Shown here in pieces: positions 35,343 to 43,392 of a stretch of DNA of 64,000 nucleotides. The notes under the pieces were generated by a model that was not told the DNA's origin, made no database searches, and was given only the letters and a program-made list of their open reading frames with translations. The position numbers and the translations under genes are program-made. The stretch spans positions 1 to 64,000 of the forward strand of contig NZ_JAASHM010000011.1 of NCBI RefSeq assembly GCF_019734195.1, read 5' to 3'. Position 1 is the stretch's first letter; every line of letters begins with the position of its first letter. This stretch comes from Clostridium sp. K13 (lineage in GTDB: Bacteria; Bacillota; Clostridia; Clostridiales; Clostridiaceae).

Positions 35343-35798
35343 ATGAATGATTTTGATTTTAACAATCTTGGGGATTTAAAAGCTGAGGAAAAAAGATTAC
35401 ATGATGAATATAAAGCTAAACTTGCCGAAATAAAAAAAGTTCAAAAAGAAAAAGAAGCTGTTGGGCAAGTTTTTACTAAAGGCTTACTACCTATTTATGT
35501 TCTTCATATCCTAAAATCAGGACCAACAAACGGTAATGAAATTTCTACTAAGGTTTCTGAAAGAACTAATGGATTATGGACTCCTAGTACCGGTGGAATA
35601 TATCCATTATTAAAGAAACTTGAAAAAGAAGGTTTAGTTATTGGTGAATGGGATGACCCTAAAAAGAAATTTCAAAAGTTTTACTCTCTAACTCCACTAG
35701 GTGAAAAAGAATTTGACAATAGAAAAAACTTACTTAAACATAAAATAGAAGAGTCATTAAGAGTATTTCAAATAGTTTATAAAGATCTTTATTTATAA
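35343..35798 (+). CDS. PadR-family transcriptional regulator
   Basis: A 151-residue regulator. A basic coiled-coil-like N-terminal stretch (residues 10-45) precedes a PadR winged helix (GLLPIYVLHILKSGPTNGNE, STGGIYPLLKKLEKEGLV, YSLTPLGEKEF). The N-terminal coil is unusual, since PadR proteins generally carry the dimerisation helix at the C-terminus. The ribosome site is weak and the gene begins three bases after degV, so translational coupling is likely. It may repress its own operon through the inverted repeat over the degV promoter. Confidence 0.82.
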   Translation: MNDFDFNNLGDLKAEEKRLHDEYKAKLAEIKKVQKEKEAVGQVFTKGLLPIYVLHILKSGPTNGNEISTKVSERTNGLWTPSTGGIYPLLKKLEKEGLVIGEWDDPKKKFQKFYSLTPLGEKEFDNRKNLLKHKIEESLRVFQIVYKDLYL

Positions 35799-35833
35799 AA
35801 ATACACCCAAGTAAATTCTTGGGTGTATTTTTG
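35799..35833 (+). terminator. Intrinsic terminator of degV-padR
   Basis: A 12-bp stem, AATACACCCAAG with CTTGGGTGTATT, followed by TTTGTT, begins at the padR stop codon. Confidence 0.92.
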
Positions 35834-35883
35834 TTACTATTTATGTGCAAACTAATATAAACTTATTTAGGACGGTGTTAACT

Positions 35884-36087
35884 ATGAAAGGAATGATACT
35901 AGATTATACTGGCAATGATGCTTTTATTTTATTAGAAGATGATTCTATTATAACAATGCCTTTAACATCTTTTGAAACACTTATGCCAATAGGTACCAAT
36001 ATAAGCTTATGTAATTTATATAATAAATCTTCAAATACCAATTATAAACCTTGCCAGACAATGAATAAAAACGTTGACTTTTTATAA
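35884..36087 (+). CDS. Small conserved-looking protein of unknown function
   Basis: A 67-residue frame starting MKGMILDYTGNDAFILLEDD with an AGGACGG ribosome-site-like sequence eight bases upstream. The first 45 residues alternate hydrophobic and charged positions as in a small beta barrel; the end is polar (KSSNTNYKPCQT). No membrane segment or signal is present. It lies between the padR terminator and the thiamine riboswitch, so it is probably a single gene. I do not recognise it. An in-frame extension to 35845 lacks a good ribosome site. Confidence 0.6.
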   Translation: MKGMILDYTGNDAFILLEDDSIITMPLTSFETLMPIGTNISLCNLYNKSSNTNYKPCQTMNKNVDFL

Positions 36088-36117
36088 ATCCTTCCCTAAA
36101 ATTAAATTATATTTTAG

Positions 36118-36204
36118 TTGCTAGGGGTGCCCTAAGGCTGAGAGATGAATTTTCATCAACCCTTTTAACCTGATCTGGATAATTCCAGCGTAGGAAAGCC
36201 ACCA
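36118..36204 (+). promoter_or_regulatory. TPP riboswitch (THI element)
   Basis: The conserved aptamer is clear: AGGGGTGCCC ... GGCTGAGAGATGA ... CAACCCTTTTAACCTGATCTGGATAATTCCAGCGTAGGAAAGCC in pieces. Thiamine pyrophosphate binding would repress the downstream thiT gene. Confidence 0.97.
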
Positions 36205-36230
36205 TAGAATTTTATATTCTCATGTCCAAG

Positions 36231-36264
36231 GTACCTCTTACGCAAAATAAGGAGGTATTTTTTT
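36231..36264 (+). promoter_or_regulatory. Expression platform hiding the thiT ribosome site
   Basis: TACCTCTTA (36232-36240) can pair with TAAGGAGGTA (36248-36257), burying the GGAGG ribosome site, and the stem is followed by seven Ts before the ATG. It can therefore block translation and may also stop transcription. Confidence 0.7.
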
Positions 36265-36912
36265 ATGTCAAATTTTCTAGCAACACTAGGCGAAAATTTA
36301 AAAACACTTTTTAGTAATCCACTTACACTAGTTACCTTACTAGGATTTGCAATACTATTAATTGCTTTTATAAAGTTTAAATCATTAAAATTTGATTCAA
36401 AATTAATAGCAAGAATAGGACTAGCTATTGCTCTTGCATTCATTTTAGATATGCTAAAAATCTATAGATTACCAAATGCTGGTGGAAGCATTTCTCTTGG
36501 AAGCATGATTCCTATAATGTTGATATCATTTATTTATGGTCCATCAATAGGTTTATTTACTGGTTTTATATTTGGAGTATTTAAATTAATCCTTGATCCA
36601 TATATATTAAATCCAATTCAAGTTTTATTTGATTATCCGCTTCCTTTTATGGCTGTTGGTGTAGCAGGATTCTTTAAGAATAAATATTTAGGAGCTACTA
36701 TAGGAATGGTTCTAAGATTTGTATGCCATTTTATATCCGGTGTAGTATTCTTTGGTTCTTATGCTCCTTCAGGAATATCACCTATTATTTATTCCCTAGC
36801 TGTAAATGGTTTTGCCGTAGGTGGTGAATTACTAATTTGCTTAATTTTATTAGCATTTTTACCTATAGAACGATTAATTAAAGCATTAAAATCTAATATA
36901 ATGTCAACATAA
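36265..36912 (+). CDS. thiT: Thiamine transporter ThiT (ECF S component)
   Basis: A 215-residue membrane protein. After a 55-residue N-terminal part with one helix, the ThiT core follows with about five to six helices; the substrate-binding stretch GMVLRFVCHFISGVVFFGSY is characteristic. It binds thiamine and works with a shared ECF module (EcfA, EcfA', EcfT) that is not encoded here. The TPP riboswitch directly upstream confirms the substrate. The ribosome site is inside the riboswitch platform. The N-terminal extension is longer than in many ThiT proteins. Confidence 0.93.
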   Translation: MSNFLATLGENLKTLFSNPLTLVTLLGFAILLIAFIKFKSLKFDSKLIARIGLAIALAFILDMLKIYRLPNAGGSISLGSMIPIMLISFIYGPSIGLFTGFIFGVFKLILDPYILNPIQVLFDYPLPFMAVGVAGFFKNKYLGATIGMVLRFVCHFISGVVFFGSYAPSGISPIIYSLAVNGFAVGGELLICLILLAFLPIERLIKALKSNIMST

Positions 36913-36954
36913 AAAAATATACCATATAGCTAAAAGCTATATGGTATATTTTTA
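36912..36954. terminator. Bidirectional terminator between thiT and ferredoxin
   Basis: A long stem, AATATACCATATAGCT with its complement, has A and T tracts on both sides and lies between the two convergent stop codons. Confidence 0.88.
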
Positions 36955-37140
36955 ATCTAGGCTTATTGCATTTACTGGACAACTTGATTCTGCATCTCTT
37001 GCATCATCTTCATTTTCAGAAGGAACAGGATTAGTTTTTGCTACTGCCTTTCCATCATCCTCCATTTCAAATACTGCAGGACATATTGATGGACATAATC
37101 CACATCCAATACAAGTTTCCTTATCTACAGTTGCTTTCAT
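36952..37140 (-). CDS. Ferredoxin, [4Fe-4S]
   Basis: A 62-residue electron carrier with CIGCGLCPSICP (Cys at 11, 14, 17 and 21) and a distal CPVNAI. The second cluster motif is reduced to that single CP, so one [4Fe-4S] cluster is expected, as in monocluster ferredoxins. The start is MKATVDK, preceded by AAAGGGG; an upstream extension lacks a site. It is monocistronic and convergent with thiT. Partner enzymes cannot be told from context. Confidence 0.88.
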   Translation of the reverse strand: MKATVDKETCIGCGLCPSICPAVFEMEDDGKAVAKTNPVPSENEDDARDAESSCPVNAISLD

Positions 37141-37217
37141 TCTTTTCAACCCCTTTAACAAATTTCAATACTATTATTTCCAAAGTTATAATATGTTATG
37201 TAAGTTGAAAAAATTTT

Positions 37218-38042
37218 TTACCAATTATCAGGTTTGCTCTCTAATATATCTATATTCCACTCTTTAAATTCATTAACTGCTACAACATAATATTTATCTT
37301 CTGTATTTTCTTTTTTATTTGCTACTGTTATTAATGTTTTAAAATTAGTACTATCATACCCTCTATTTTTTACAGTAACTACAATATCAAAATCAGGTTC
37401 ATTATTATTTACTAATTCTACGTTAGGTGTAATCTGCTTTGCTTTTTCTATAAATGTATTTAAATCAGTAGAAAATACATACTTTAAGCAATCTACATCA
37501 GTCCTTATATTTATTCCTACTTTACAGTCCTTAATATCATTGCTTTTACTAGCAAGTTGTAATACATCTAAAATAGACTCATAGTATATATAATCAAAAT
37601 CTCTAGGTTTTCTTATAAAAGAAAGATTTTTTATAATTCCCTCATCTAGTCTTTTTGAAACTGAAAATGTATTTTCATCATTATAAAAGTTTCCTTCATC
37701 TGTTCCTACAACATAGTAAAATTCTTTTACTTCATCACCTAAATCAAACTCAAACTTATAGTCTGGTTCTAAAGCTGACTTATTTTCACTTATCTTTGCC
37801 TTTGATAACAAATTATATATTTCCTTGATTGCGCTTTCTTCAGTTACTATAAACTTGAATCCTGTATCTCTAGTACTTTGTATACTTATTTGTTCTACAT
37901 TACTGGAATTTAAATAGTTAAAATAATCATTTTTTAAACCTAACTTTTTCTCTATATTTTCTATTGCCGCACATCCAGAGAAATTTAAGATACCTATTAT
38001 TAAAACTCCTAATAAAATATATCTTTTAAATATTCTTAACAT
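37218..38042 (-). CDS. Putative lipoprotein of unknown function
   Basis: A 274-residue exported protein. The signal peptide YILLGVLIIGILNFSGC ends in a lipobox with Cys24. The mature part has no motif I recognise; it contains segments such as YYVVGTDEGNFYNDENTFS and ends EWNIDILESKPDNW, with alternating patterns suggesting mixed alpha/beta folding. An AAGGAG site precedes the ATG. It lies alone between the ferredoxin and the 392-residue protein gene, with a perfect palindrome just upstream. It should be anchored on the outer face of the membrane. Confidence 0.75.
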   Translation of the reverse strand: MLRIFKRYILLGVLIIGILNFSGCAAIENIEKKLGLKNDYFNYLNSSNVEQISIQSTRDTGFKFIVTEESAIKEIYNLLSKAKISENKSALEPDYKFEFDLGDEVKEFYYVVGTDEGNFYNDENTFSVSKRLDEGIIKNLSFIRKPRDFDYIYYESILDVLQLASKSNDIKDCKVGINIRTDVDCLKYVFSTDLNTFIEKAKQITPNVELVNNNEPDFDIVVTVKNRGYDSTNFKTLITVANKKENTEDKYYVVAVNEFKEWNIDILESKPDNW

Positions 38043-38075
38043 TTGTTTCTCCTTTTTACCTTAACACTAAAATAA

Positions 38076-38099
38076 TAGGAGAAGCATATGCTTCTCCTA
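38076..38099. repeat. 24-bp perfect palindrome
   Basis: TAGGAGAAGCAT is followed directly by its exact reverse complement, between the lipoprotein gene and the upstream unknown gene. On minus it is followed by TTATTTTAG, so it may be a weak terminator of the 392-residue protein gene; it could also bind a dimeric regulator. Confidence 0.7.
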
Positions 38100-38203
38100 A
38101 TAAAGATAATTATAATACTTTATTCCAATATTAGCAATTTAATTCCCTCATTATCTTTTACTTTCCTTGAGTTATACTTATGTTTTATGCACAAAATTTT
38201 ATG

Positions 38204-39382
38204 CTATTGCATTGGAACAACAACAGTAGAATTTTTAAAATCGTAAAACATTAACCAACAACCCTCATTATCTTTACCATTTAAATTAACCCAAGTAACA
38301 AATCCTGTTCTTCCATCGTAAGGTTGTTCATCTTTATCCTTCTTTCCTGGAATTGCATAAATTATATGTTTTAGATTTCCTTGAGAATCGCACTTATATC
38401 CAATCATAAAATATCCATGCTTCTTTATATAAGGATAATAATTCAACATTGGATAATAAGCTAATGTATATTTATTATAATCCGACATATTACACATTTC
38501 ATGTAAATCATGTACAGGTATCTTATACCACTTAGTATATTTTAGCTCATCTATGCTATCATAATCCCTGTCAAAGCCATCTACTATGGTTTCAAAATAT
38601 TCTCCTATACTACCTCTTATCTTTCCAGTAGTAGGATTAAACTCCTTACTATCCTCTATTTCATCTTCATAATCTTCAAATTTGCCTCTTAAGTTTTCTC
38701 TTTTATAATATTCTTCCTTCGTTACTTTACCTTCATCATTATCTATAAGCTTTTCCTCAGATCTTTCAATCTCTTCACTAGTTATATCTTCTTTAACTTC
38801 TTCTACAACTGTAACTTTTGCCTCTTCTATAACAGTATCACCTATAGATTTCTCCTTAGATTCCTTAACCTTAATTTCCGGCTTTCTTGGTTCTTTTTTA
38901 TGTTCTTTTTCTGCAACCTTTTCAGTTGCTCTTATTTTAATTTCCTTAGCCTTAACTATAGTGTAATTTTTCCAGTTCTCTGTTGGTTGTTGTCCGTTTA
39001 AGAAACCGCACATTACAAATACAGGTATTCCGTCTTTAAATTTTGCTATCGCAGTACCAGATATCTTATCAAATTGTATATCTAAGCCACCAATATTTGA
39101 TACATTGTATTCTTTTGTTACTTCAGCCTTACCTGTATCACTTACCTCTATTGGTCCCAAGTTAATAATCTGCTTAATATCTTTCTTACAACAAATAAGC
39201 ATCATATAATAATTATCATTATCTTTTTTTAGATTCTGAGCATAAAAAGAAATTTTACATTTATCTCCTTTTGCTTCTATCTTAGAATATCCAGATAATG
39301 ATTTATCACTGGAATTTGAGTATCCACGTTCGTCCTCCTGTAATATTACGAAGTTTCTATACAACCTATTATTACTTGCCAT
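38204..39382 (-). CDS. Unknown 392-residue protein, two domains with acidic/basic linker
   Basis: The N-terminal part (about 1-150) is beta-rich with Tyr and Gly (YRNFVILQEDERGYSN). Residues 155-240 form a charged Lys/Glu/Val linker, probably disordered. The C-terminal part (about 250-392) is a compact domain rich in Tyr and Trp (KYTKWYKIPVHDLHEM, YYPMLNYYPYIKKHGYF, LMFYDFKNS). There is no signal peptide or membrane helix. It occupies the position after ksgA where B. subtilis has the spore protease yabG, but it is not recognisably YabG. A spore-coat or envelope role is a guess only. Start ATG follows GGGGG. Confidence 0.75.
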   Translation of the reverse strand: MASNNRLYRNFVILQEDERGYSNSSDKSLSGYSKIEAKGDKCKISFYAQNLKKDNDNYYMMLICCKKDIKQIINLGPIEVSDTGKAEVTKEYNVSNIGGLDIQFDKISGTAIAKFKDGIPVFVMCGFLNGQQPTENWKNYTIVKAKEIKIRATEKVAEKEHKKEPRKPEIKVKESKEKSIGDTVIEEAKVTVVEEVKEDITSEEIERSEEKLIDNDEGKVTKEEYYKRENLRGKFEDYEDEIEDSKEFNPTTGKIRGSIGEYFETIVDGFDRDYDSIDELKYTKWYKIPVHDLHEMCNMSDYNKYTLAYYPMLNYYPYIKKHGYFMIGYKCDSQGNLKHIIYAIPGKKDKDEQPYDGRTGFVTWVNLNGKDNEGCWLMFYDFKNSTVVVPMQ

Positions 39383-39482
39383 TCTCTAGAACCCCCACTT
39401 TATATTAATTCCATATATTATATGTTTTATATATTGAAATATGTTATTAATTTTAACGTGAGTATTTTCATTAATATCTAAC

Positions 39483-40325
39483 TTATAAAACCTCGTTGAT
39501 ACAATTTGAAAGTGTTGCGAACTCTTCTATAGATAAAGTTTCTCCTCTTCTCTTTGGATCTACTCCAGCTTTTTCAAATGCAGCTTCAAGCTTTTCTTTA
39601 TCAGGACCTATACTTTTAACTCCATTCCATAAAGTTTTTCTTCTCATATTAAATGAATTTCTTATTATATCAAAGAATAACTTTTCATTATCAACATTAA
39701 CCTTTGGAGCATCTAATTTATCAAGTCTAATAACAATTGAATCAACCTTTGGTCTAGGAATAAAGCAATTAGGTGGAACCCTTCTTACTATACTAGTATT
39801 ACAATAATACTGAACTAATAAAGATAATGCTCCATAATCCTTATTACCTGGATCTGCATTCATTCTTTCTGCAACTTCTTTTTGAATCATTATTGTTAAT
39901 GACTTAAAATTATATCCTTCTTTAAGTAATTTTACTATTATAGGTGTTGTAACGTAATAAGGTAAATTTGCTACTAGCTTTACACTTTTTTCATCTCCTA
40001 TAACTTCATTAAAATCTACCTTTAATGCATCGTTATGTATAAGTCTAAAATTAGGATTGTCTCCTAACTCTTGTTCTAATATAGGAATTAAGTCATTATC
40101 TAACTCTATTGCAACTACCTTCTTGGCAGTTTTTAATAATTGAGCTGTTAAAGTACCAACTCCAGGTCCTATTTCTATAACTAAGTCATCTTTATTAACT
40201 TCTGCACCAGAAACTATATCTCTAGGAACAGATTCATCTACTAAAAAGTTCTGCCCTAAGCTCTTTGAAAACTTAAAATTATATTTTTTAACTAACTCAG
40301 CTGTTTTTACATCTTTTATATCCAT
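39483..40325 (-). CDS. ksgA: 16S rRNA dimethyladenosine transferase
   Basis: A 280-residue SAM-dependent enzyme with [13 protein letters not shown], the SAM motif [16 protein letters not shown] and the [10 protein letters not shown] catalytic motif. It dimethylates two adjacent adenines near the 3' end of 16S rRNA during 30S assembly. Its ATG directly follows the rnmV stop codon, and the ribosome site GAGGAGA lies within the end of rnmV, so the two are coupled. The rnmV-ksgA order is conserved in Firmicutes. Confidence 0.97.
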   Translation of the reverse strand: MDIKDVKTAELVKKYNFKFSKSLGQNFLVDESVPRDIVSGAEVNKDDLVIEIGPGVGTLTAQLLKTAKKVVAIELDNDLIPILEQELGDNPNFRLIHNDALKVDFNEVIGDEKSVKLVANLPYYVTTPIIVKLLKEGYNFKSLTIMIQKEVAERMNADPGNKDYGALSLLVQYYCNTSIVRRVPPNCFIPRPKVDSIVIRLDKLDAPKVNVDNEKLFFDIIRNSFNMRRKTLWNGVKSIGPDKEKLEAAFEKAGVDPKRRGETLSIEEFATLSNCINEVL

Positions 40326-40880
40326 CTATTTCTCCTCTTCTAACTCTTTATTTACATAATTAATAGCTTCTATAAATTCTTCCTTAGTAATGCCATAATT
40401 ATTTAATCTAGACAACATTTGATTTGCATTACCATACCCAATACCTAACTTATTTCCTAGTTTTATTCTTCTTGCCTTTGCATTAGGATCTCCATTTAAT
40501 CTAAAGAAAAACATATCTTGTGAATCAAAAATATCTTCCTTTACTTCAATAGTAACTTTAGCTCTGTTTAAAGCTTCTATTATAACTTCTGGTGTAGCAT
40601 TTTCCACCCCTATATCATCATCTTTAATTCCATCTTCTTGTGCAATATATGCATGCTTTATTCCTGAAACCCTCTTTGCTATTATTTTTCTTATTTTTTC
40701 TCCCGCAAAATCTGGATCAGTCAAAACTATTACTCCTTTTCTTTTTTGTGCTTCCTTAATTCTTGCAATAACTTTTGCATTTATTCCAAAACCACCAACA
40801 GCTATCATTTCCGCATCAACTGCTTTTTTAACAGCAGCTACATCATCTTTTCCTTCAACAACAATGACTTCTTTAATCAA
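40326..40880 (-). CDS. rnmV: Ribonuclease M5
   Basis: A 184-residue Toprim-domain nuclease starting IKEVIVVEGKDDVAAVKKAV, with the second acidic motif VLTDPDFAGEKIRK. It completes maturation of 5S rRNA at a double-strand cut. The start codon is TTG, preceded by AAGGAAG. It is followed without a gap by ksgA and preceded by yabE, matching the B. subtilis tatD-yabE-rnmV-ksgA order. Confidence 0.96.
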   Translation of the reverse strand: MIKEVIVVEGKDDVAAVKKAVDAEMIAVGGFGINAKVIARIKEAQKRKGVIVLTDPDFAGEKIRKIIAKRVSGIKHAYIAQEDGIKDDDIGVENATPEVIIEALNRAKVTIEVKEDIFDSQDMFFFRLNGDPNAKARRIKLGNKLGIGYGNANQMLSRLNNYGITKEEFIEAINYVNKELEEEK

Positions 40881-40955
40881 GCTTCTCGCTTCCTTTCCTC
40901 TAACATCTCCTTTTAATTTATCCTTATATTACTCTTATGTCAAACTTTATCATGC

Positions 40956-40997
40956 AAAAAGGCTATATCAAAACTTTATGTTTTGATATAGCCTTTT
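40956..40997 (-). terminator. Intrinsic terminator of yabE
   Basis: A stem of about 14 bp (AAAAGGCTATATCAAAA with its complement) carries T tracts on the minus side. It separates yabE from rnmV. Confidence 0.88.
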
Positions 40998-41004
40998 TAT
41001 AGCT

Positions 41005-42054
41005 TTACCATTCTCCTGGATATGCTAAAATATATACTGGTACATTATATTTTCTTCCCCATGATCTACACTCTGATTCTGAACTAAGGAATACATCTAT
41101 AATCTTTCCTTTTATAAGTCCACCAGTATCTGCTGCAATTGCTTTTCCGTAATTTTCTACATAAACTAAAGAACCTAATGGTATTACTCTTGGATCTACT
41201 GCTATTGTACTTATCCCACCTGGATTATAAACTGGTACTGTTCCAGTTGCAGTAATTGTATCTCCTGCATAAGCAGTAGATTCACAATAGATTAAATCTC
41301 TATACTCCATTTCACCATCTCTACTAGCAAATACTCTTCTAGTTCCTTGAGCTATAATTTCATTTACTGGTTCCTTAGTAACTTTGGATTGAACAATTTC
41401 TCTAGATACTTCAACGCCATCTTTTTTAACAACTTTATAAGTTATCTCTTTTTCACCAGCTTCACCAGCTTGTCTTACATCTTCAGTGTTAATATCTAAG
41501 TTCTCATCTTCTTCAACTATTGTTTCATAATCAATACTTTCCACTGCAACTTCATTTAACACTTCAACTTTAACTAATTGAATTGTAAGACTATCTGATA
41601 TTTCAGTATCTAATGACGGTGTTATTTCATCAACTCCTTCAACAAACTCAACACCTTCAGCTTTTAGTTCATCCTTTTCAGCTTCTATCATGTCTTCTAT
41701 AGTATCTTCCGCAGTTTTTATAACAATTGTTTTGTTACCAACTACCATTTCTACATCTACAGCTTTTTTAATATTAATAATATCCTTTGATGATATTTTT
41801 TCATTTAAAGCTGGTTGTACTTTATCCTTATGAGCTATTTCAATCTCATTTTCCTCAAGTACATCTTTAACAGTCCCTTTATATGTTATAAATGATGCTT
41901 CTTTTCCGTCTATAATTATTACTATGTTTTTTCTTACGCATGTAAATGTTATAGTCAATGCTATTATTAATACTCCTATAACACCTACCATTATTTTTGC
42001 CTTAGGACTATTAGAAAAATTGTTTTTTAAGTTTTCTTTCCATTTTTCAATCAT
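41005..42054 (-). CDS. yabE: YabE-like cell wall protein with DUF348, G5 and 3D domains
   Basis: A 349-residue protein anchored by an N-terminal helix (about residues 20-40). Two DUF348 repeats (about 43-155), a G5 domain (about 158-240) and a C-terminal 3D domain follow. The 3D domain has TGTVPVYNPGGISTIAVDPRVIPLG and the Asp pair in AADTGG and IDVF, as in lytic transglycosylases such as the RpfB/Sps group. It probably remodels peptidoglycan outside the cell. A perfect promoter and GGGGAGG site precede it. It lies between tatD and rnmV, the conserved order. Confidence 0.88.
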   Translation of the reverse strand: MIEKWKENLKNNFSNSPKAKIMVGVIGVLIIALTITFTCVRKNIVIIIDGKEASFITYKGTVKDVLEENEIEIAHKDKVQPALNEKISSKDIINIKKAVDVEMVVGNKTIVIKTAEDTIEDMIEAEKDELKAEGVEFVEGVDEITPSLDTEISDSLTIQLVKVEVLNEVAVESIDYETIVEEDENLDINTEDVRQAGEAGEKEITYKVVKKDGVEVSREIVQSKVTKEPVNEIIAQGTRRVFASRDGEMEYRDLIYCESTAYAGDTITATGTVPVYNPGGISTIAVDPRVIPLGSLVYVENYGKAIAADTGGLIKGKIIDVFLSSESECRSWGRKYNVPVYILAYPGEW

Positions 42055-42090
42055 CTACATTTAACCTCCCCTGGCAAGAGTGACCATTGA

Positions 42091-42119
42091 ATTATATAAA
42101 TAATTCTTGTTTTTGTCAA
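42091..42119 (-). promoter_or_regulatory. Sigma-A promoter of yabE
   Basis: On minus, TTGACA (42114-42119) and TATAAT (42091-42096) are both perfect and 17 bases apart, 37 bases upstream of the start codon. Confidence 0.88.
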
Positions 42120-42282
42120 ATTTCCCACCCTTGTTTTAATGAAACTGCTTCAAATGCATTTATTATGCATTATAAATATTAATTGAAATAAAAAAATAAT
42201 GGCGTTTTTACAGTTTGAAGTTTGGTATATATAGACTGAAGGTTTTTTCTAATTTTTTACAATTGTTAATATTAATTTTACT

Positions 42283-43068
42283 TTATTTTCTATTTTGAAT
42301 CAAGTTATGGAAATTGTCATTTACAGCCAAATTAACCTTTTTTGAGCTAATTCCTTTTATCTCAGCTATTTTTTCTATTATATAGCCGATATAATCCGAT
42401 TTATTCCTTTTTCCTCTATTTGGTTCAGGCGCCATATATGGACAGTCAGTTTCTACTAGCAATCTCTCTAGTGGAATTTCTTTAACTACCTCACAAATTT
42501 TTTTAGCATTTTTAAATGTAACTACACCTGTTATTCCTATATAGTAACCTAATTTTACACATTCTTTTGCAAATTCTACACTACCTGAAAAACAATGAAC
42601 TGTTCCTCTTACATTGGGAAATTCCTTCATTATTTCTAATGTATCAGCATGTGCATCTCTATCATGAATTACTACTGGTAATCCTAATTCTTCCGCCAAT
42701 TTCATTTGCTCTCTAAATACTCTTTTTTGAATGTTCTTATCTGGATTTTCATCCCAATAATAATCTAAACCTATTTCACCTATAGCAATAATTTTTTTAT
42801 TACCTTTATATAGTCTTACTATTTCATCTCTTACATTTTCATCATAATCATTTGCATCACTAGGATGAATTCCTAAAGCTCCATATATAAAATCATATTT
42901 TATAGTTAATTCATTTGTAGTTTTTAAACTATTTTTTGAACAAGCACAATTTAATATTCCAACTACACCTGCACTTCTAATTTGCTCAAATACAGCATCT
43001 CTATCTTTATCAAAAGCCTCATCATCATAATGAGAGTGCGTATCAAATATTTCATATTTTAATTCCAT
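42283..43068 (-). CDS. tatD: TatD-family metal-dependent deoxyribonuclease
   Basis: A 261-residue TIM-barrel hydrolase with FDTHSHYDDEAFD (two His ligands), AIGEIGLDYYWDENP, VIHDRDA, GTVHCFSG and LVETDCPYMAPEP, the full TatD metal set. Family members cleave DNA and D-aminoacyl-tRNA; the in vivo role varies. It follows metG-like genes, as yabD does in B. subtilis. A GGAG site precedes the ATG. No strong terminator separates it from yabE, which nonetheless has its own promoter. Confidence 0.93.
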   Translation of the reverse strand: MELKYEIFDTHSHYDDEAFDKDRDAVFEQIRSAGVVGILNCACSKNSLKTTNELTIKYDFIYGALGIHPSDANDYDENVRDEIVRLYKGNKKIIAIGEIGLDYYWDENPDKNIQKRVFREQMKLAEELGLPVVIHDRDAHADTLEIMKEFPNVRGTVHCFSGSVEFAKECVKLGYYIGITGVVTFKNAKKICEVVKEIPLERLLVETDCPYMAPEPNRGKRNKSDYIGYIIEKIAEIKGISSKKVNLAVNDNFHNLIQNRK

Positions 43069-43128
43069 AATTAATCTCCTTTTTACTACCTAATAATGTA
43101 ATTCTATTGTTTATTATAACAAATTAAA

Positions 43129-43160
43129 TAAAAAAACTCAGAATATACTGAGTTTTTTAT
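43129..43160. terminator. Terminator upstream of tatD, probably for the MetRS paralogue
   Basis: AAAAAACTCAG-N6-CTGAGTTTTTT is symmetrical and works on both strands. On minus it would end the transcript of the gene at 43393-45021. Confidence 0.85.
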
Positions 43161-43239
43161 TAACTTTATAGTAATATGTTATTAAGATTTTCTTCAGATT
43201 TTTGACACCTAACTGACACAATTAAGGTTTATTATAATA

Positions 43240-43391
43240 CTTGTAAAGTAGTTAAAGCATTATTATTTACCCCTAAAACCATCTTTTAAATAGAGCTTCC
43301 AACCTATGTATTGTGGTTAAGAAGTTACTTTTTAAATTGGTTTCCTAGAGTTATTCGTCCCCCAAATGAAATGACTCTAGGTTTTTTTTAT
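43240..43391 (+). ncRNA. Candidate small RNA with C-rich loop, antisense to the metG2 3' region
   Basis: A TATAAT at 43233-43238 lies about 150 bases before a clear plus-strand terminator: CCTAGAGT (43344-43351) with ACTCTAGG (43374-43381), then eight Ts. The terminator loop contains GTCCCCC and an upstream segment has ACCCCTAAAACC. There is no gene on plus for this terminator to serve, so a non-coding transcript is the simplest reading. The -35 is poor (CTGACA or TTGACA at bad spacing). Confidence 0.4.
43344..43389 (+). terminator. Plus-strand terminator with no upstream gene
   Basis: An 8-bp stem (CCTAGAGT/ACTCTAGG) with a long C-rich loop is followed by eight Ts on plus, ending two bases before the stop codon of the opposing MetRS paralogue. 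Confidence 0.8.
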
Positions 43392-43392
43392 T

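Larger units (their letters stand above)
43069..43392. other. tatD-metG2 intergenic region
   Basis: This 324-bp gap holds a minus-active hairpin terminator (43129-43160) and a plus-strand candidate RNA ending in a strong terminator (43240-43391). There is no reading frame worth calling. Confidence 0.6.

Noticed and set aside
42214..42260. Possible terminator after tatD
   Set aside because: The stem (CAGTTT with GACTG) is short and mismatched, and it would act on plus rather than on tatD.
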